Positions 17,952 to 27,191 of a DNA stretch of 64,000 nucleotides are shown here, one piece after another. This stretch comes from Terriglobia bacterium (GTDB lineage: Bacteria > Acidobacteriota > Thermoanaerobaculia > Thermoanaerobaculales > Thermoanaerobaculaceae): NCBI GenBank assembly GCA_020073245.1, contig JAIQFQ010000008.1:1-64000 (forward strand), written 5' to 3'. The stretch's first letter is position 1, and the number at the start of each line of letters is the position of its first letter. The position numbers were made by a program, and so were the translations under genes. A model generated the notes under the pieces. That model did no database searches. It saw nothing but the letters and a program-made list of their open reading frames with translations, and was not told the origin of the DNA.

Positions 17952-19448
17952 TCAGGCGGCCTGTTCGCGTGAGCGTGGCGCGGTCGGCGCGAACGGCCAG
18001 TCGCGGCGGCGCCAGGCCCGGGTGAGGTAGATCGCGAGGCCGACCAGCAGGACGACGGTGGCGTAACGCAGCTCGCGCGCGGCGTTGTGGCGGTTCAGCA
18101 GGATGAAGACGAACCCCGCGCTCGCGACGACCGCCGGCAGGGGGTACAGCCACATCCGGAAGGGCCGCGGCAGCTCGGGGCGGCGGACGCGAAGGACGAT
18201 GACGCCCACGGCCTGCACGAGGAACTGGAGCGCGATGCGGATCACGACGAGTGCGGCGATGACATCGGTGAGGGAGAGGAAGCAGGCGAGCGAAGCGACA
18301 GCGGCGAGCGCGAGTAGCGAGGCCGTTGGGAAGCAATGACGCGGGTGCAGCCGCGCCATGACGCGGAAGTAGTTGCCGTCGAGCGCGGCGGCGTACGGCA
18401 CGCGCGAGTAGCCGAGCAGCAGGGCGAACACCGAGGCGAAGGCGGTCCAGAGCACGAGCACGGTGACGCAGTTGGCGGCCCAGGTGCCGTGGATGCGCGC
18501 CATGAAGAGTGCGATCGGCGCGAGCGCGGCGGTGCCCTGACCGGTCCCGGCCAGCTCGCGCCACGGCACCACGCCGAGGATGCTCACGTTCATTACGAGG
18601 TAGAGCGCGCCGACGAGCGCGATCGAGAGCAGCAGGGCGCGCGGGATCGTGCGGCCGGGGTCCTTGACCTCGCCTCCGAGGAAGCAGACGTTGTAGTACC
18701 CCCAGTAGTCGTACGTGGCGATCATCATCGCGGAGCCGAGGCCGGTGAAGAACGCCTGCGATGGGGTAAACGCGCCGGCCGGGAAGTCGAACGCGCGCGC
18801 GGCGTCGAAGTGGGTCAGGCCGGCCGTGATGATCCAGGCGATCGTCCCGAGCACGACGATCCACAGCACGGTCGAGAGCCGTCCGATCACGGTGATGCGG
18901 CGCCACGCCAAGGCGAGCGCGAGCAGGACGACGCCGATCGCGAGGAAGGTGCCGGGGCTGGCCTGCCACCGCACCCCGAGCTCTCCGAGCAGCGGCAGGG
19001 GAAGCGTCAACTCGCCGCGCGCGAGCGGGGCCGCCAGGCCGGGGACGAGGACGCTGGCGTACGACGCCAGGCCGATGGCGCCCGAAGCGATCGACAGCGG
19101 CGCCGAGAACGAGAGCTGCCACACGAACAGGAACGAAACCATGCGCCCGAGCGTGTGTGGGCCGTAGGCCTCGGCGAGGTAGCGGTAGGAACCACCGGCG
19201 CCGGGCAGGGCGGCGCCGAGCTCGGCCCACACCAGGCCGTCGCAAACGGCGAACACGGCTCCAAGCACCCAGCCGAGGATCGCCTGCGGGCCGCCCATGG
19301 CGCCCACCATCAGGGGGATCGTGATGAACGGGCCGACCCCGATCATGTCGATCATGTTGAGGGCGGTGGCGCCCGTCAGGCCGACGCCGCGGATCAGCGG
19401 AGGGTCTGCCGCGGACGGCTGGGTCGCGCGGCTTGTGTGCGTCGGCAC
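17952..19448 (-). CDS. APC-family amino acid permease
   Basis: A 498-residue inner-membrane carrier with about 12 hydrophobic segments and the amino acid-polyamine-organocation pattern. TM1 reads TGATALNMIDMIGVGPFI, followed by MVGAMGGPQAILGW and then the ELGAALPGAGGSYRYLAEAYGP motif. I chose the GTG at 19448 because a GGGGAGGA site lies about eight bases upstream and TM1 follows soon after. The same frame stays open to 20546, but that extension is antisense to another gene and is Arg-rich. Substrate specificity cannot be told. It is divergent from the exported-protein gene at 19602. Confidence 0.88.
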   Translation of the reverse strand: MPTHTSRATQPSAADPPLIRGVGLTGATALNMIDMIGVGPFITIPLMVGAMGGPQAILGWVLGAVFAVCDGLVWAELGAALPGAGGSYRYLAEAYGPHTLGRMVSFLFVWQLSFSAPLSIASGAIGLASYASVLVPGLAAPLARGELTLPLPLLGELGVRWQASPGTFLAIGVVLLALALAWRRITVIGRLSTVLWIVVLGTIAWIITAGLTHFDAARAFDFPAGAFTPSQAFFTGLGSAMMIATYDYWGYYNVCFLGGEVKDPGRTIPRALLLSIALVGALYLVMNVSILGVVPWRELAGTGQGTAALAPIALFMARIHGTWAANCVTVLVLWTAFASVFALLLGYSRVPYAAALDGNYFRVMARLHPRHCFPTASLLALAAVASLACFLSLTDVIAALVVIRIALQFLVQAVGVIVLRVRRPELPRPFRMWLYPLPAVVASAGFVFILLNRHNAARELRYATVVLLVGLAIYLTRAWRRRDWPFAPTAPRSREQAA

Positions 19449-19601
19449 GTGCGGGCGTCCTCCCCTAGGCTTCACATCCGTTCGGAACGGACATGCGGTG
19501 GCTGATTCAGCTTGAAGGGTAGCACCGGCTCGGTCCGGGGGGCCGCGTCGGTATCGATCCCTGCGTCTCCGGTGTCTAAGGGGGCGGGAAGGGAGGTCGT
19601 C

Positions 19602-20414
19602 ATGAACCCCCTCAAGGTGGCATCGCTTGCATTGGCTGCGGCGCTGGGCTTCGCCGGATCCGCGCTCGGTGCCGCGACGCGCGGTTTCTCGCTCCAGGTG
19701 GTGGCCGACGGTGGCGTGCGGCCCGAATACCGTGCCCGCGGAGTCGTGTACGTCGAGGCGGTGCGCGAGCGGCCGTACGTCCTGCGGATCACGAACCCGC
19801 TGCCGACCCGGGTGGCGGTCGCGCTGGCCGTTGACGGCCTCAACACGATCGACGCGCGCCACTCCGACGCGCGTGGCGCCCCGAAGTGGGTGCTCGGCCC
19901 GTACGAGACGGCCGAGATCCCCGGCTGGCAGGTGAGCGGCAGCGACGCGCGCCGGTTCTTCTTCACCGGTGAGCGCTCCTCGTACGGGGCGTGGCTCGGC
20001 ACGACCGAGGACCTCGGCGTCATCGAGGCGGTGTTCTACCGGGAGAAGGTGCGACCGATCAAGATCGTGCCGCAACCGCCGCAACCGCGCGCGCGGGAAT
20101 CGGCCTCCGAGAGGGACGTGCCAGCCCCCGCGGCCGAGGGGCTCGGCGCTGCCGCCGGATGTTTGCAGAAGGACGGAAAGCTGAGCGACGAATACGCCGC
20201 GACGGGAATCGGAGAGCGCACCCGGCACGATGTCGAGCGGGTGGACCTCGGCCTCGAGGACAGCCCGGCCGCCGTGATCCGCATCCGATACGAGTTCCGC
20301 GAGCAACTCGTCCGCCTCGGCGTGCTCCCCGCCGCTCCGGATCCGCTGACGCGCCGGGAGGGCGCGCACGGGTTTGAGGGCCGTTACTGTCCGGAACCGT
20401 CCGCCGGACGGTAG
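19602..20414 (+). CDS. Exported protein of unknown function
   Basis: A 270-residue secreted protein. The signal peptide (1-23, cleavage near ALGA) is followed by a beta-rich domain (about 30-150) with recognisable conserved blocks: RPYVLRITNPLPTRV, LAVDGLNTIDARHSDARGAP and WVLGPYETAEIPGWQVS. Related domains occur in uncharacterised exported proteins of other bacteria, recalled from memory. The C-terminal 100 residues are Pro/Ala-rich and less ordered. The ATG at 19602 follows a GGGAGG site. I do not recognise a function; carbohydrate or adhesin roles would be guesses. Confidence 0.75.
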   Translation: MNPLKVASLALAAALGFAGSALGAATRGFSLQVVADGGVRPEYRARGVVYVEAVRERPYVLRITNPLPTRVAVALAVDGLNTIDARHSDARGAPKWVLGPYETAEIPGWQVSGSDARRFFFTGERSSYGAWLGTTEDLGVIEAVFYREKVRPIKIVPQPPQPRARESASERDVPAPAAEGLGAAAGCLQKDGKLSDEYAATGIGERTRHDVERVDLGLEDSPAAVIRIRYEFREQLVRLGVLPAAPDPLTRREGAHGFEGRYCPEPSAGR

Positions 20415-20436
20415 ATCCGGGCCAGCACGGGCCTCA

Positions 20437-21858
20437 TCAACCTTTGCTCGCCTCGCCCCCAGCCCGTGACATGCCCGCGCCCCCGGATCGGAGCCAGCGC
20501 CGCGCGAGCAGCAACGCGATCGGCGTGACCATCGCGATGCACGCATAGATCAGCCACATCTGCGACGTGCGCTGGGGGCCGCTGGCGGGGCAGTAGTGCT
20601 TGAGGAACCACCCTGCGTAGAACCCTGTGAGCACCTTCGTGAGGAACCAGGGGAATTGGCCGATGCCGACGTACGCGCCGGTCTTTCCGGGCGGGGCGAT
20701 CTCGGTTATGAAGTGGTAGAAGCGCGGCTGCCACATCGACTCGCCGATGGTCATGAAGAGGATGTACGCGAACAGCGCCCACGGCGAGGGCCCCAGCACC
20801 AGCAGGAACGCCGGCACCGCCATCACCAAGGTGCCCCACTGGATCATGTCGAGCGGGTTCTTCCTGGCCGTCAGGGCGGCCACCAGCGGCGCGAGGAAGA
20901 ACACGAGGAGCGGGTTCAGGTTCGAGAACAGCTCGAAGCGCGAGCTCACCCAGGGAACGAACGCCCGGTTGAGGTACAGGGGAATCGTGAGCCAGGTGTG
21001 CGCGAAGAGGGTCTGGACCGGGATCAGGATGAAGACGAAGAACGCGAAGCGGCCGTCCCGCAGGGGGTGCTCCGCAAACCACCGCGCCGAGAACACGCGG
21101 GGCTTCTTCTCCTGTCGCGAAGCCACCTCCCGCGCGGAGCTCTCGGGGCGCTTCGCCAGCGCGGCCTGCACCGTCCCAGGCGTGAGGATGAGAGCCGTGA
21201 CGGCCACCGAGAGGAACGTCAGTCCCGCGTACAGCGAGAAGACGCCGTTGATGCCGTTGGGAGGGAAGGTGCTCGCCGAGGCCTGCCGGACGAAGGGAGA
21301 CAGGAACCCCGCGATAAACGCCCCCAGGTTGTTGACGCCGTAGATCACACCGAAGGCCACCGCCGAGCTGCGCGGGTCGGCGAACTGCTTGACCCCGGAG
21401 AACAGCGCGGGCTGGAGCATTCCGAACCCCGCCGCCACGATCACCAGGCTCACGGCGGTGAGCAGGAACGCCGGCGACGCGAAGCTACCTCCGGACGCGT
21501 ACCCCGCCACGGCGATGAAGACCCGGCCGACCGCCATGAGCGCGATCGCGGAGAGGATCACCCTCCGCAACCCGAAGCGGTCGCCCATCTCGCCGAGGAA
21601 GAACATCGCGAACGTGATTCCCCCGGTGAACAGCGAGACGACGATGCCAGCGCGGATGTCGCCGAGGCCGACGTTCTCGGAGAGGTACTTCATGAGCAGC
21701 GTGAGCACGCCGAAGTACGCGATCCCGTCGATCAGGTAGGGGAGGTACAGGCCCCAGAGGGCGCGCGGGGCCGAAACGAAGGCACGCACCGTCGCGCCCA
21801 ACTCCTGAAGTGCTCTTCCGGTTGCCGTTCCTGCACGCTCAGCATTTTGGTCGTTCAT
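20437..21858 (-). CDS. Major facilitator superfamily transporter
   Basis: A 473-residue inner-membrane carrier with about 12 predicted helices. Loop 2-3 has a motif-A-like GEMGDRFGLRR, and helix 1 begins YLPYLIDGIAYFGVLTLLM. The general pattern recalls oligopeptide/POT-type carriers, but no diagnostic peptide-transport motif is certain, so the substrate is left open. The start is the ATG at 21858, preceded on its strand by a GGGAGAA site. The longer frame reaching 22440 overlaps the next gene and is a shadow. The phosphatase-superfamily gene lies 58 bases upstream in the same direction, so the two may be co-transcribed. Confidence 0.82.
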   Translation of the reverse strand: MNDQNAERAGTATGRALQELGATVRAFVSAPRALWGLYLPYLIDGIAYFGVLTLLMKYLSENVGLGDIRAGIVVSLFTGGITFAMFFLGEMGDRFGLRRVILSAIALMAVGRVFIAVAGYASGGSFASPAFLLTAVSLVIVAAGFGMLQPALFSGVKQFADPRSSAVAFGVIYGVNNLGAFIAGFLSPFVRQASASTFPPNGINGVFSLYAGLTFLSVAVTALILTPGTVQAALAKRPESSAREVASRQEKKPRVFSARWFAEHPLRDGRFAFFVFILIPVQTLFAHTWLTIPLYLNRAFVPWVSSRFELFSNLNPLLVFFLAPLVAALTARKNPLDMIQWGTLVMAVPAFLLVLGPSPWALFAYILFMTIGESMWQPRFYHFITEIAPPGKTGAYVGIGQFPWFLTKVLTGFYAGWFLKHYCPASGPQRTSQMWLIYACIAMVTPIALLLARRWLRSGGAGMSRAGGEASKG

Positions 21859-21916
21859 TGTTCTCCCTCGGAGATGGTCCCAATTGCGAGAGGCCGGGCC
21901 GCCGGACGCAGTGTGG

Positions 21917-23575
21917 TCATCGCACCGGAGTGGGTGACGCGGTTCCGCTGCCGTCGGCCGGATAGCTCGGCACGAGCCGCAGCGGGACCGATGCGGCGCG
22001 CGCCTCGTCGACGGCGTTGAGCAGCACACGCCCGGCCATGTCCCGGGCGACGGGCAGCTCCAGGAGGTAGAGCAGGGTGGCGGTGACGTCCGCGAGCCTC
22101 GCACCCGTGAGGCGCGTGCCCGGCCGAACACCGGGACCGGAGAAGAGGACAAAACCGTCCGGGGAGTCTGTCGGCGAGACGTGCCAGCGGGGCGAGCTCC
22201 TGGCGAGATGGACGAGACGCTGCCACGGCGAGGGCGGCGCGAGGCCGTACGGCGACACGACCACGAGCAGCGTGTCTTCCCCCATCGCGAGCCAGAGCGA
22301 GCGCAGCTGGTCGTCGAGCACTCGCGCCGCCTGGCGGAGGACCTCGTCGCCCTGGCCGCCGGGCTCCTCCGCGGTCCAGAGTGGTCGGAGGTGGGCGGCG
22401 AGTTCGCAGTCGATGGCGAGGGCGTTGACCGGCTGAGCATTCACCCGCTTCACGGCGATCGAGCCGAGACCGGCCGCGAGTGCGAACGAGTTCCTGGCGT
22501 CGTTGGCGAGATCGGGCGCGGATCGGAGCGCCGAATCCAGCGCGGCCCTGAGGTCGGCATCCAGCGACGTGAACCGTGCCACCTCGGCCGGAAGAGGCGT
22601 CGAGACCGTCCAACTGCCGCGGGCGTACCGTGGCCACCCCACGACACCCACCCGGTGCCCCGCCGAGGTGAGGATTTGCCAGAGAGTGGCACGCTGCGGG
22701 GCCAACCCCGGAGTCCGCTCCCACGCGCGCCACGGCAGCTGGTGGGGCGACGGCCACGGCCCGGCCAGGAGAAGGGTGACCGGTCGATCGGTCAACCAAG
22801 GGACCCGATACGAGAGGCGGCCGAGCACTCCGTGAACCGCGGGTGCGCAGCCGGTGACGAGCGTCGCGAGGGTGGCGGAGCGCGTGTACGGCCGGACCGT
22901 GCGGAGTTGTCCCCACGCTCCCGTCTCCCACCGTTTGTGGAGGAAGGGCATGTCACCCCGTTCCATGGCGGGAAGGAGCCAGTGGAGGTCAGTCCCCTCC
23001 CACGATACGAAGAGCAGGCGGCCCCCGGGCGCGAAGTGGACAGCTTCCGCGACCGCCGCCTTTGGGGAAGAGAGCGGGGTGCAAGCCCAGACCACCCAGA
23101 GGGCCGCCACCAGCGCGCCGGCAAACGCGAGCGCGCTCGTGAGGGCGTGGCGGCGGGACCGCCTGCGGATCGCTAGGACCAGGAGGGTGATGGTGAACAG
23201 GAAGGCGAGCGACCCCGCGTATGCGAGGCCCTGCCGGTTGTCCGGCAGCAGGAGGTCGCGAGTCTCCTCTCGATTCCACCACGCCGCCCAGGTGACCACG
23301 AGGCCGACCGGGATCATCAGCCATCGCCAGAGTCCGACGCTAAACCCCTTCGCGGACCCGAGATACGGCACAAGCAGGGACGCGAGTTCGGCGAATGCGA
23401 ACAGGGTCCCGCCGATCCAAACCGTTCCCCACGTCGTCCACGCCAGGAACGCCACGAGCAGTTTTGGGAGAGGAGGCAAGACGTCCGGCCACAGGAGGAG
23501 CTGGAGGGGGGCGAGCGCGGCACCGGCAAACGCGCCGGCCACCAGGCTGTGGCCAAGGCGGCGGAGGTGACGCAT
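21917..23575 (-). CDS. Membrane-anchored phosphatase-superfamily protein lacking metal ligands
   Basis: A 552-residue protein. About five hydrophobic helices (residues 8-200) precede a domain aligned by eye with the phosphodiesterase at 10548-12920: LLFVSWEGTDLHWLLPAMERG matches VLVVGWDGADWEVLEPLARKG up to length, and SATLATLVTGCAPAVHGVLG matches its nucleophile block. The first metal Asp is Glu here, and the DHG ligand motif (VVSDHGF there) reads VVSPYGL, so catalysis is doubtful. The start is the ATG at 23575, only 11 bases from the divergent pyrK ATG. It may be a membrane-bound pseudo-phosphodiesterase. Family assignment is fairly sure; function is unknown. Confidence 0.7.
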   Translation of the reverse strand: MRHLRRLGHSLVAGAFAGAALAPLQLLLWPDVLPPLPKLLVAFLAWTTWGTVWIGGTLFAFAELASLLVPYLGSAKGFSVGLWRWLMIPVGLVVTWAAWWNREETRDLLLPDNRQGLAYAGSLAFLFTITLLVLAIRRRSRRHALTSALAFAGALVAALWVVWACTPLSSPKAAVAEAVHFAPGGRLLFVSWEGTDLHWLLPAMERGDMPFLHKRWETGAWGQLRTVRPYTRSATLATLVTGCAPAVHGVLGRLSYRVPWLTDRPVTLLLAGPWPSPHQLPWRAWERTPGLAPQRATLWQILTSAGHRVGVVGWPRYARGSWTVSTPLPAEVARFTSLDADLRAALDSALRSAPDLANDARNSFALAAGLGSIAVKRVNAQPVNALAIDCELAAHLRPLWTAEEPGGQGDEVLRQAARVLDDQLRSLWLAMGEDTLLVVVSPYGLAPPSPWQRLVHLARSSPRWHVSPTDSPDGFVLFSGPGVRPGTRLTGARLADVTATLLYLLELPVARDMAGRVLLNAVDEARAASVPLRLVPSYPADGSGTASPTPVR

Positions 23576-23578
23576 AAT
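23573..23578 (+). promoter_or_regulatory. Possible -10 element for leaderless pyrK
   Basis: CATAAT ends eight bases before the pyrK ATG. There is no Shine-Dalgarno between them and no clear -35. Transcription would start at or next to the start codon, giving a leaderless mRNA. Speculative. Confidence 0.3.
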
Positions 23579-23586
23579 GGCGTCGC

Positions 23587-24402
23587 ATGATAGCGCGTCG
23601 CGATCTGGCCGTGCGCGTTGCCGCACGCACAGACCTCTCCCCGACGTGCTTTCGGGTCATCCTCGAAACTGTCGACGAGGTCGCTGCGGTACCGGGCCAG
23701 TTCGGGATGCTCACATGCGGCGTCGGATTCGATCCGCTGCTCCGGCGGGCGCTCTCGATCGCGGGAGTCGTGCGGCGCGAGGGTGTCACCTGCGTGGAGA
23801 TGATGGTCAAGGAGATCGGACGGGGCACCACCCTCCTGCGGCACGCCTCCGTCGGATCCAGACTCCGGCTTCTCGCTCCGCTCGGCAACGGCTTCACCCT
23901 GACGGCGGTCGAAGGAACTCGTCTCGGGCTCATAGTCGGCGGGATCGGGCTCCCTCCGGTGCTGTTCGCGGCCGAGCAGCTCGCCGCTCGGAAGGTCGGG
24001 TTCGATCTTTACGTCGGCGCCGCGAGCGGCGCCGAGCTGCTCGAGGTCGAGCGTTGCGGGAAGGCCGCGGCCGCCGTCGGCGGCGAGCTCGTGCTGACGA
24101 CCGATGACGGCAGCGCAGGCGAGCACGGCTTCGTCACCGACGCCCTGCAACGTCGGCTGGATGGCGGGTGCGCGTACGGCCGACTGCTCGCCTGCGGCCC
24201 GAACCCGATGCTCGCCGCGCTGACGCGGCTCGCACGCGATCGGGCGCTCGCTGCCGAGCTCTCGCTCGAGGAGCCGATGGCGTGCGGGGTCGGCGTGTGT
24301 CTCGGGTGCGTCGTCGAGCTCGAAGACGGCCGCTATGTGGCTTCCTGCAAGGAGGGGCCGGTGTTCTCGGTCGACCGCCTCGCCGAGAGGTGGTGGCCAT
24401 GA
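23587..24402 (+). CDS. pyrK: Dihydroorotate dehydrogenase electron-transfer subunit
   Basis: A 271-residue iron-sulfur flavoprotein that passes electrons from PyrD (type 1B) to NAD+ in pyrimidine biosynthesis. The N-terminal FAD-binding barrel (1-100) has the PGQFGML and RRALSIAG motifs, an NAD-binding Rossmann region follows (VGGIGLPPVLF, then LLACGPNPML), and the C-terminal 2Fe-2S site is MACGVGVCLGCVV with a distal Cys in ASCKEG. The start at 23587 leaves 11 bases to the divergent gene and has no Shine-Dalgarno. It overlaps pyrD by ATGA and heads a pyrK-pyrD-pyrF operon. Confidence 0.95.
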   Translation: MIARRDLAVRVAARTDLSPTCFRVILETVDEVAAVPGQFGMLTCGVGFDPLLRRALSIAGVVRREGVTCVEMMVKEIGRGTTLLRHASVGSRLRLLAPLGNGFTLTAVEGTRLGLIVGGIGLPPVLFAAEQLAARKVGFDLYVGAASGAELLEVERCGKAAAAVGGELVLTTDDGSAGEHGFVTDALQRRLDGGCAYGRLLACGPNPMLAALTRLARDRALAAELSLEEPMACGVGVCLGCVVELEDGRYVASCKEGPVFSVDRLAERWWP

Positions 24403-25319
24403 ACGTTCGGCTGGACACGACGGTCGGTTCCTTGAAGCTGACCAACCCGGTCCTTGCCGCCTCCGGGACGTTCGGATACGGCCTCGACCTCCTCGAGTTC
24501 TGCCCTCCCGAGTCGCTGGGCGGCGTCGTAACCAAGGGCCTCTCGCCGCGCCCGCGGCGCGGCAACCCAACCCCTCGGATCGTCGAGACCGCCGCCGGGA
24601 TGATCAACGCGATCGGTCTGCAGAACATCGGCGTCGAGGCGTTCTGCCGGGAAGCGCTGCCGCAGCTGCGCGTGCGCGGGGCGGTGGTGGTGGTCAACGT
24701 CTTCGGCGAGCGAATGGAGGAGTACCTCGAGGTGATCGACCGCTGCGAGGCCGAGGACGGTCTCGCAGGGTACGAGCTCAACGTCTCGTGCCCGAACGTG
24801 ACAGCCGGGGGGATGGAGTTCGGACACGACCCCGTGCCTCTCGAAAGGCTCACGGCGATCTGCCGCGCCGCGACGCGGCGGCCCCTGTGGGTGAAGCTCT
24901 CGCCCAATGCGCCGGATCTCGTCGCCACCGCTCGGGCCGCGGTCGCGGGCGGGGCCGATGCGCTGACGCTCATCAACACGGTGCGGGCGATGGCGATCGA
25001 CGCCGACACCCGCCGGCCGATCCTGGCCAACGGCTTCGGGGGCCTCTCGGGGCCGGCGGTCAAGCCGATCGCACTGCGCATGGTGTGGGAGGTACACAAG
25101 GCGGTCCCGGCCGTGCCGCTCGTGGGCATCGGCGGGATCGAGACCGGCCGCGACGTGGTCGAGTTCGTGCTCGCCGGGGCGAGCGCGGTCCAGGTCGGGA
25201 CCGCGATCTTCCGGGACCCTGCGGCACCGCTCCGGATCGTGGCGGAGCTCGAGACGTTCTGCGATGACCACAAGGTCGCACGTGTGGCCGAGCTTACTGG
25301 AGGGCTGCAGTGGCGATGA
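24399..25319 (+). CDS. pyrD: Dihydroorotate dehydrogenase, class 1B catalytic subunit
   Basis: A 306-residue FMN enzyme that oxidises dihydroorotate to orotate, the fourth step of UMP synthesis. It is a TIM barrel with LANPVLAASGTF-like TNPVLAASGTF near the start, KGLSPRPRRGNPTPR in the substrate loop and the class 1 catalytic Cys131 in NVSCPNV. The FMN phosphate site is GIGGIETGRD with GTAIFRDP. Its ATG overlaps the pyrK TGA and its own TGA overlaps a possible ATG of pyrF at 25316, so the three genes are coupled. Pairing with pyrK fixes the 1B class (NAD+ as acceptor). Confidence 0.97.
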   Translation: MNVRLDTTVGSLKLTNPVLAASGTFGYGLDLLEFCPPESLGGVVTKGLSPRPRRGNPTPRIVETAAGMINAIGLQNIGVEAFCREALPQLRVRGAVVVVNVFGERMEEYLEVIDRCEAEDGLAGYELNVSCPNVTAGGMEFGHDPVPLERLTAICRAATRRPLWVKLSPNAPDLVATARAAVAGGADALTLINTVRAMAIDADTRRPILANGFGGLSGPAVKPIALRMVWEVHKAVPAVPLVGIGGIETGRDVVEFVLAGASAVQVGTAIFRDPAAPLRIVAELETFCDDHKVARVAELTGGLQWR

Positions 25320-26026
25320 CCCATGCCCAGGCGGTCAGGCGTATCACTGTGGCGCTGGACACCTCGGACCGCGGTGAGGTCGTCCGTCTCGCCAGAGCGT
25401 TGCAGGGGCGGGTAGGCACCGTGAAGCTCGGGCTCGAGGCGTTCACGGCTTGTGGCCCCGACCTCGTGCGCGAGGTCAACGAACTCGGGTTGCCGGTCTT
25501 CCTGGACCTGAAGCTGCACGACATCCCGAACACCGTGGAGCGTGCGGCCCGGACCGCGGCACGCCTCGGCGTCGCGATGCTGACCGTACACGCCTCCGGC
25601 GGAGAGGCGATGCTCAAAGCGGCGGTGGCTGGGGTGGCCGCGGCGGAGCGGCCGCCCGTCGTCCTCGCTGTCACGGTGCTGACGAGCCTCGACGACGCTG
25701 CTCTGTCAGAACTCGGCATCCCTGGCGGCGCGGCGCGGCGCGTGACCGCGTGGGCCCAAATCGCACGCCGCGCCGGGTGCGGAGGCGTCGTGTGCTCGCC
25801 GCAGGAGGCCGCCGCCCTCAGGGCCTCGATCGGCGCCGGGTTCCTCCTGGTGACGCCGGGGATCCGGCCTGCCGGCGAAGCAGCAGGCGATCAGCGTCGG
25901 ATCGCGACGCCGGCCTCGGCGATCACCGCCGGCGCGGACATCCTCGTGATCGGCCGGCCGATCACCGCGGCCCCCGACCCGGCCGCAGCGGCCGAGGCGA
26001 TCGCTGCCGAGCTCTCCCAGGCATGA
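25310..26026 (+). CDS. pyrF: Orotidine 5'-phosphate decarboxylase
   Basis: A 238-residue enzyme that converts OMP to UMP, the last step of de novo pyrimidine synthesis. The catalytic array DLKLHDIPNTV (Asp66, Lys68, Asp71) is intact, and the phosphate-binding end shows LLVTPGIRP and VIGRPIT. Two starts are possible: GTG at 25310 (five bases after a GGAGGG site) or ATG at 25316, overlapping the pyrD stop as ATGA. Either leaves the protein almost unchanged. It is the last gene of the pyr operon. Confidence 0.96.
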   Translation: MAMTHAQAVRRITVALDTSDRGEVVRLARALQGRVGTVKLGLEAFTACGPDLVREVNELGLPVFLDLKLHDIPNTVERAARTAARLGVAMLTVHASGGEAMLKAAVAGVAAAERPPVVLAVTVLTSLDDAALSELGIPGGAARRVTAWAQIARRAGCGGVVCSPQEAAALRASIGAGFLLVTPGIRPAGEAAGDQRRIATPASAITAGADILVIGRPITAAPDPAAAAEAIAAELSQA

Positions 26027-26091
26027 CGACCAGTCCGTCGCAGCCTTCGCGGCGGTGGGGTGTGACGGCGTCTCACGGCTGACTGGGAGAA

Positions 26092-26121
26092 TTGGTCGCG
26101 CTTTGACGACGTTGATAGAAT
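26092..26121 (+). promoter_or_regulatory. Candidate sigma-70 promoter of trxB
   Basis: TTGGTC (26092-26097), an 18-base spacer and TAGAAT (26116-26121) lie 59 bases upstream of the trxB ATG, in the first sizeable gap after the pyr operon. Confidence 0.45.
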
Positions 26122-26179
26122 GTTGAGAGCCCGCAGTTCGGCGGGTTCTTTTCGCGTCCGGAAGTTGGGAGAAAGTGCA

Positions 26180-27121
26180 ATGGATAGAAGTCATTACAGG
26201 GTCGTGATCATCGGTTCGGGCGCGGCGGGGCTGACGGCGGCGCTCTATGCATCGCGCGCCGAACTCGCCCCTCTCGTCATCGACGGGATGCAACCTGGAG
26301 GCCAGCTCACGATCACCACCGAGGTCGAAAACTTCCCGGGCTTCCCGGAGGGGATCCTCGGCCCGGAGCTCATGGCGAGGATCCGCACCCAGGCCGAGCG
26401 CTTCGGCGCCACGACGATATTCGACGCCGCGGACGCGGTGGATCTGTCCTCGCGCCCGTTCCGGGTGACCACCGCCGACCATGGCGCCGTGACCGCCGAT
26501 GCCGTGATCGTCGCCACCGGCGCGTCGGCACGGCTGCTGGGGCTGCCCGCCGAGAAGGAGCTGATGGGCTACGGTGTCTCGGCGTGCGCGACCTGTGACG
26601 GGTTCTTCTTCAAGGAGAGGGAGATCGTGGTGGTGGGCGGGGGCGACACGGCGATGGAGGAAGCCACGTTCCTGACGCGATTCGCGTCCAAGGTCACGGT
26701 CGTTCACCGGCGGGGAGAGCTGCGCGCCTCCCGGATCATGCAGGAGCGCGCGAGGTCCAACCCCAAGATCGAGTTCGCCTGGCACTCGGCGGTCGTGGAC
26801 ATCGTTGGCTCGCGGGAGAAGGGGATCTCGGCGGTCGTGCTGGAAGACACGCGCTCGCACGAGCGACGGACCTTCCCCACCCAGGGCGTGTTCATGGCGA
26901 TCGGCCACCAGCCCAACACCGGGCTGTTCGCAGGCCAACTCGAACTGGACACGGCGGGGTACGTCGTCACGCAGCCGGACTCGACGCGCTCTTCGGTCCC
27001 GGGTGTGTTCGCGTGCGGAGACGTGCAGGACCACGTGTTCCGTCAGGCCGTCACCGCGGCCGGGAGCGGGTGCATGGCGGCGATGGAGGCGGAGCGCTGG
27101 CTCGCGGCGCGCGGGGCGTAG
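26180..27121 (+). CDS. trxB: Thioredoxin-disulfide reductase
   Basis: A 313-residue flavoenzyme that reduces thioredoxin with NADPH in the cytoplasm. FAD site [16 protein letters not shown] at 12-27, redox motif CATC (Cys136, Cys139), NADPH site [10 protein letters not shown], and C-terminal FAD-binding [21 protein letters not shown]. Length is typical. The ATG at 26180 follows a GGGAGAAA site. The frame is open upstream to 26120, but that part is not conserved in type. The partner could be the thioredoxin at 46235-46612. Confidence 0.96.
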   Translation: MDRSHYRVVIIGSGAAGLTAALYASRAELAPLVIDGMQPGGQLTITTEVENFPGFPEGILGPELMARIRTQAERFGATTIFDAADAVDLSSRPFRVTTADHGAVTADAVIVATGASARLLGLPAEKELMGYGVSACATCDGFFFKEREIVVVGGGDTAMEEATFLTRFASKVTVVHRRGELRASRIMQERARSNPKIEFAWHSAVVDIVGSREKGISAVVLEDTRSHERRTFPTQGVFMAIGHQPNTGLFAGQLELDTAGYVVTQPDSTRSSVPGVFACGDVQDHVFRQAVTAAGSGCMAAMEAERWLAARGA

Positions 27122-27191
27122 TGGCCGGAATAGTGGCGCGCGTTGCGGGAGTTTGTTGGTGCAGGGGCAGGTCTGCCCCCGGAGGGAAATC

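Noticed and set aside
17952..20546. Extended 864-codon version of the APC permease
   Set aside because: The first 366 codons are antisense to the exported-protein gene and Arg-rich. The GTG at 19448 has a good ribosome-binding site and leads straight into TM1.
24168..25319. Longer start of pyrD within pyrK
   Set aside because: The extension lies inside the pyrK coding sequence. The ATG at 24399 overlaps the pyrK stop and gives the normal N-terminus.
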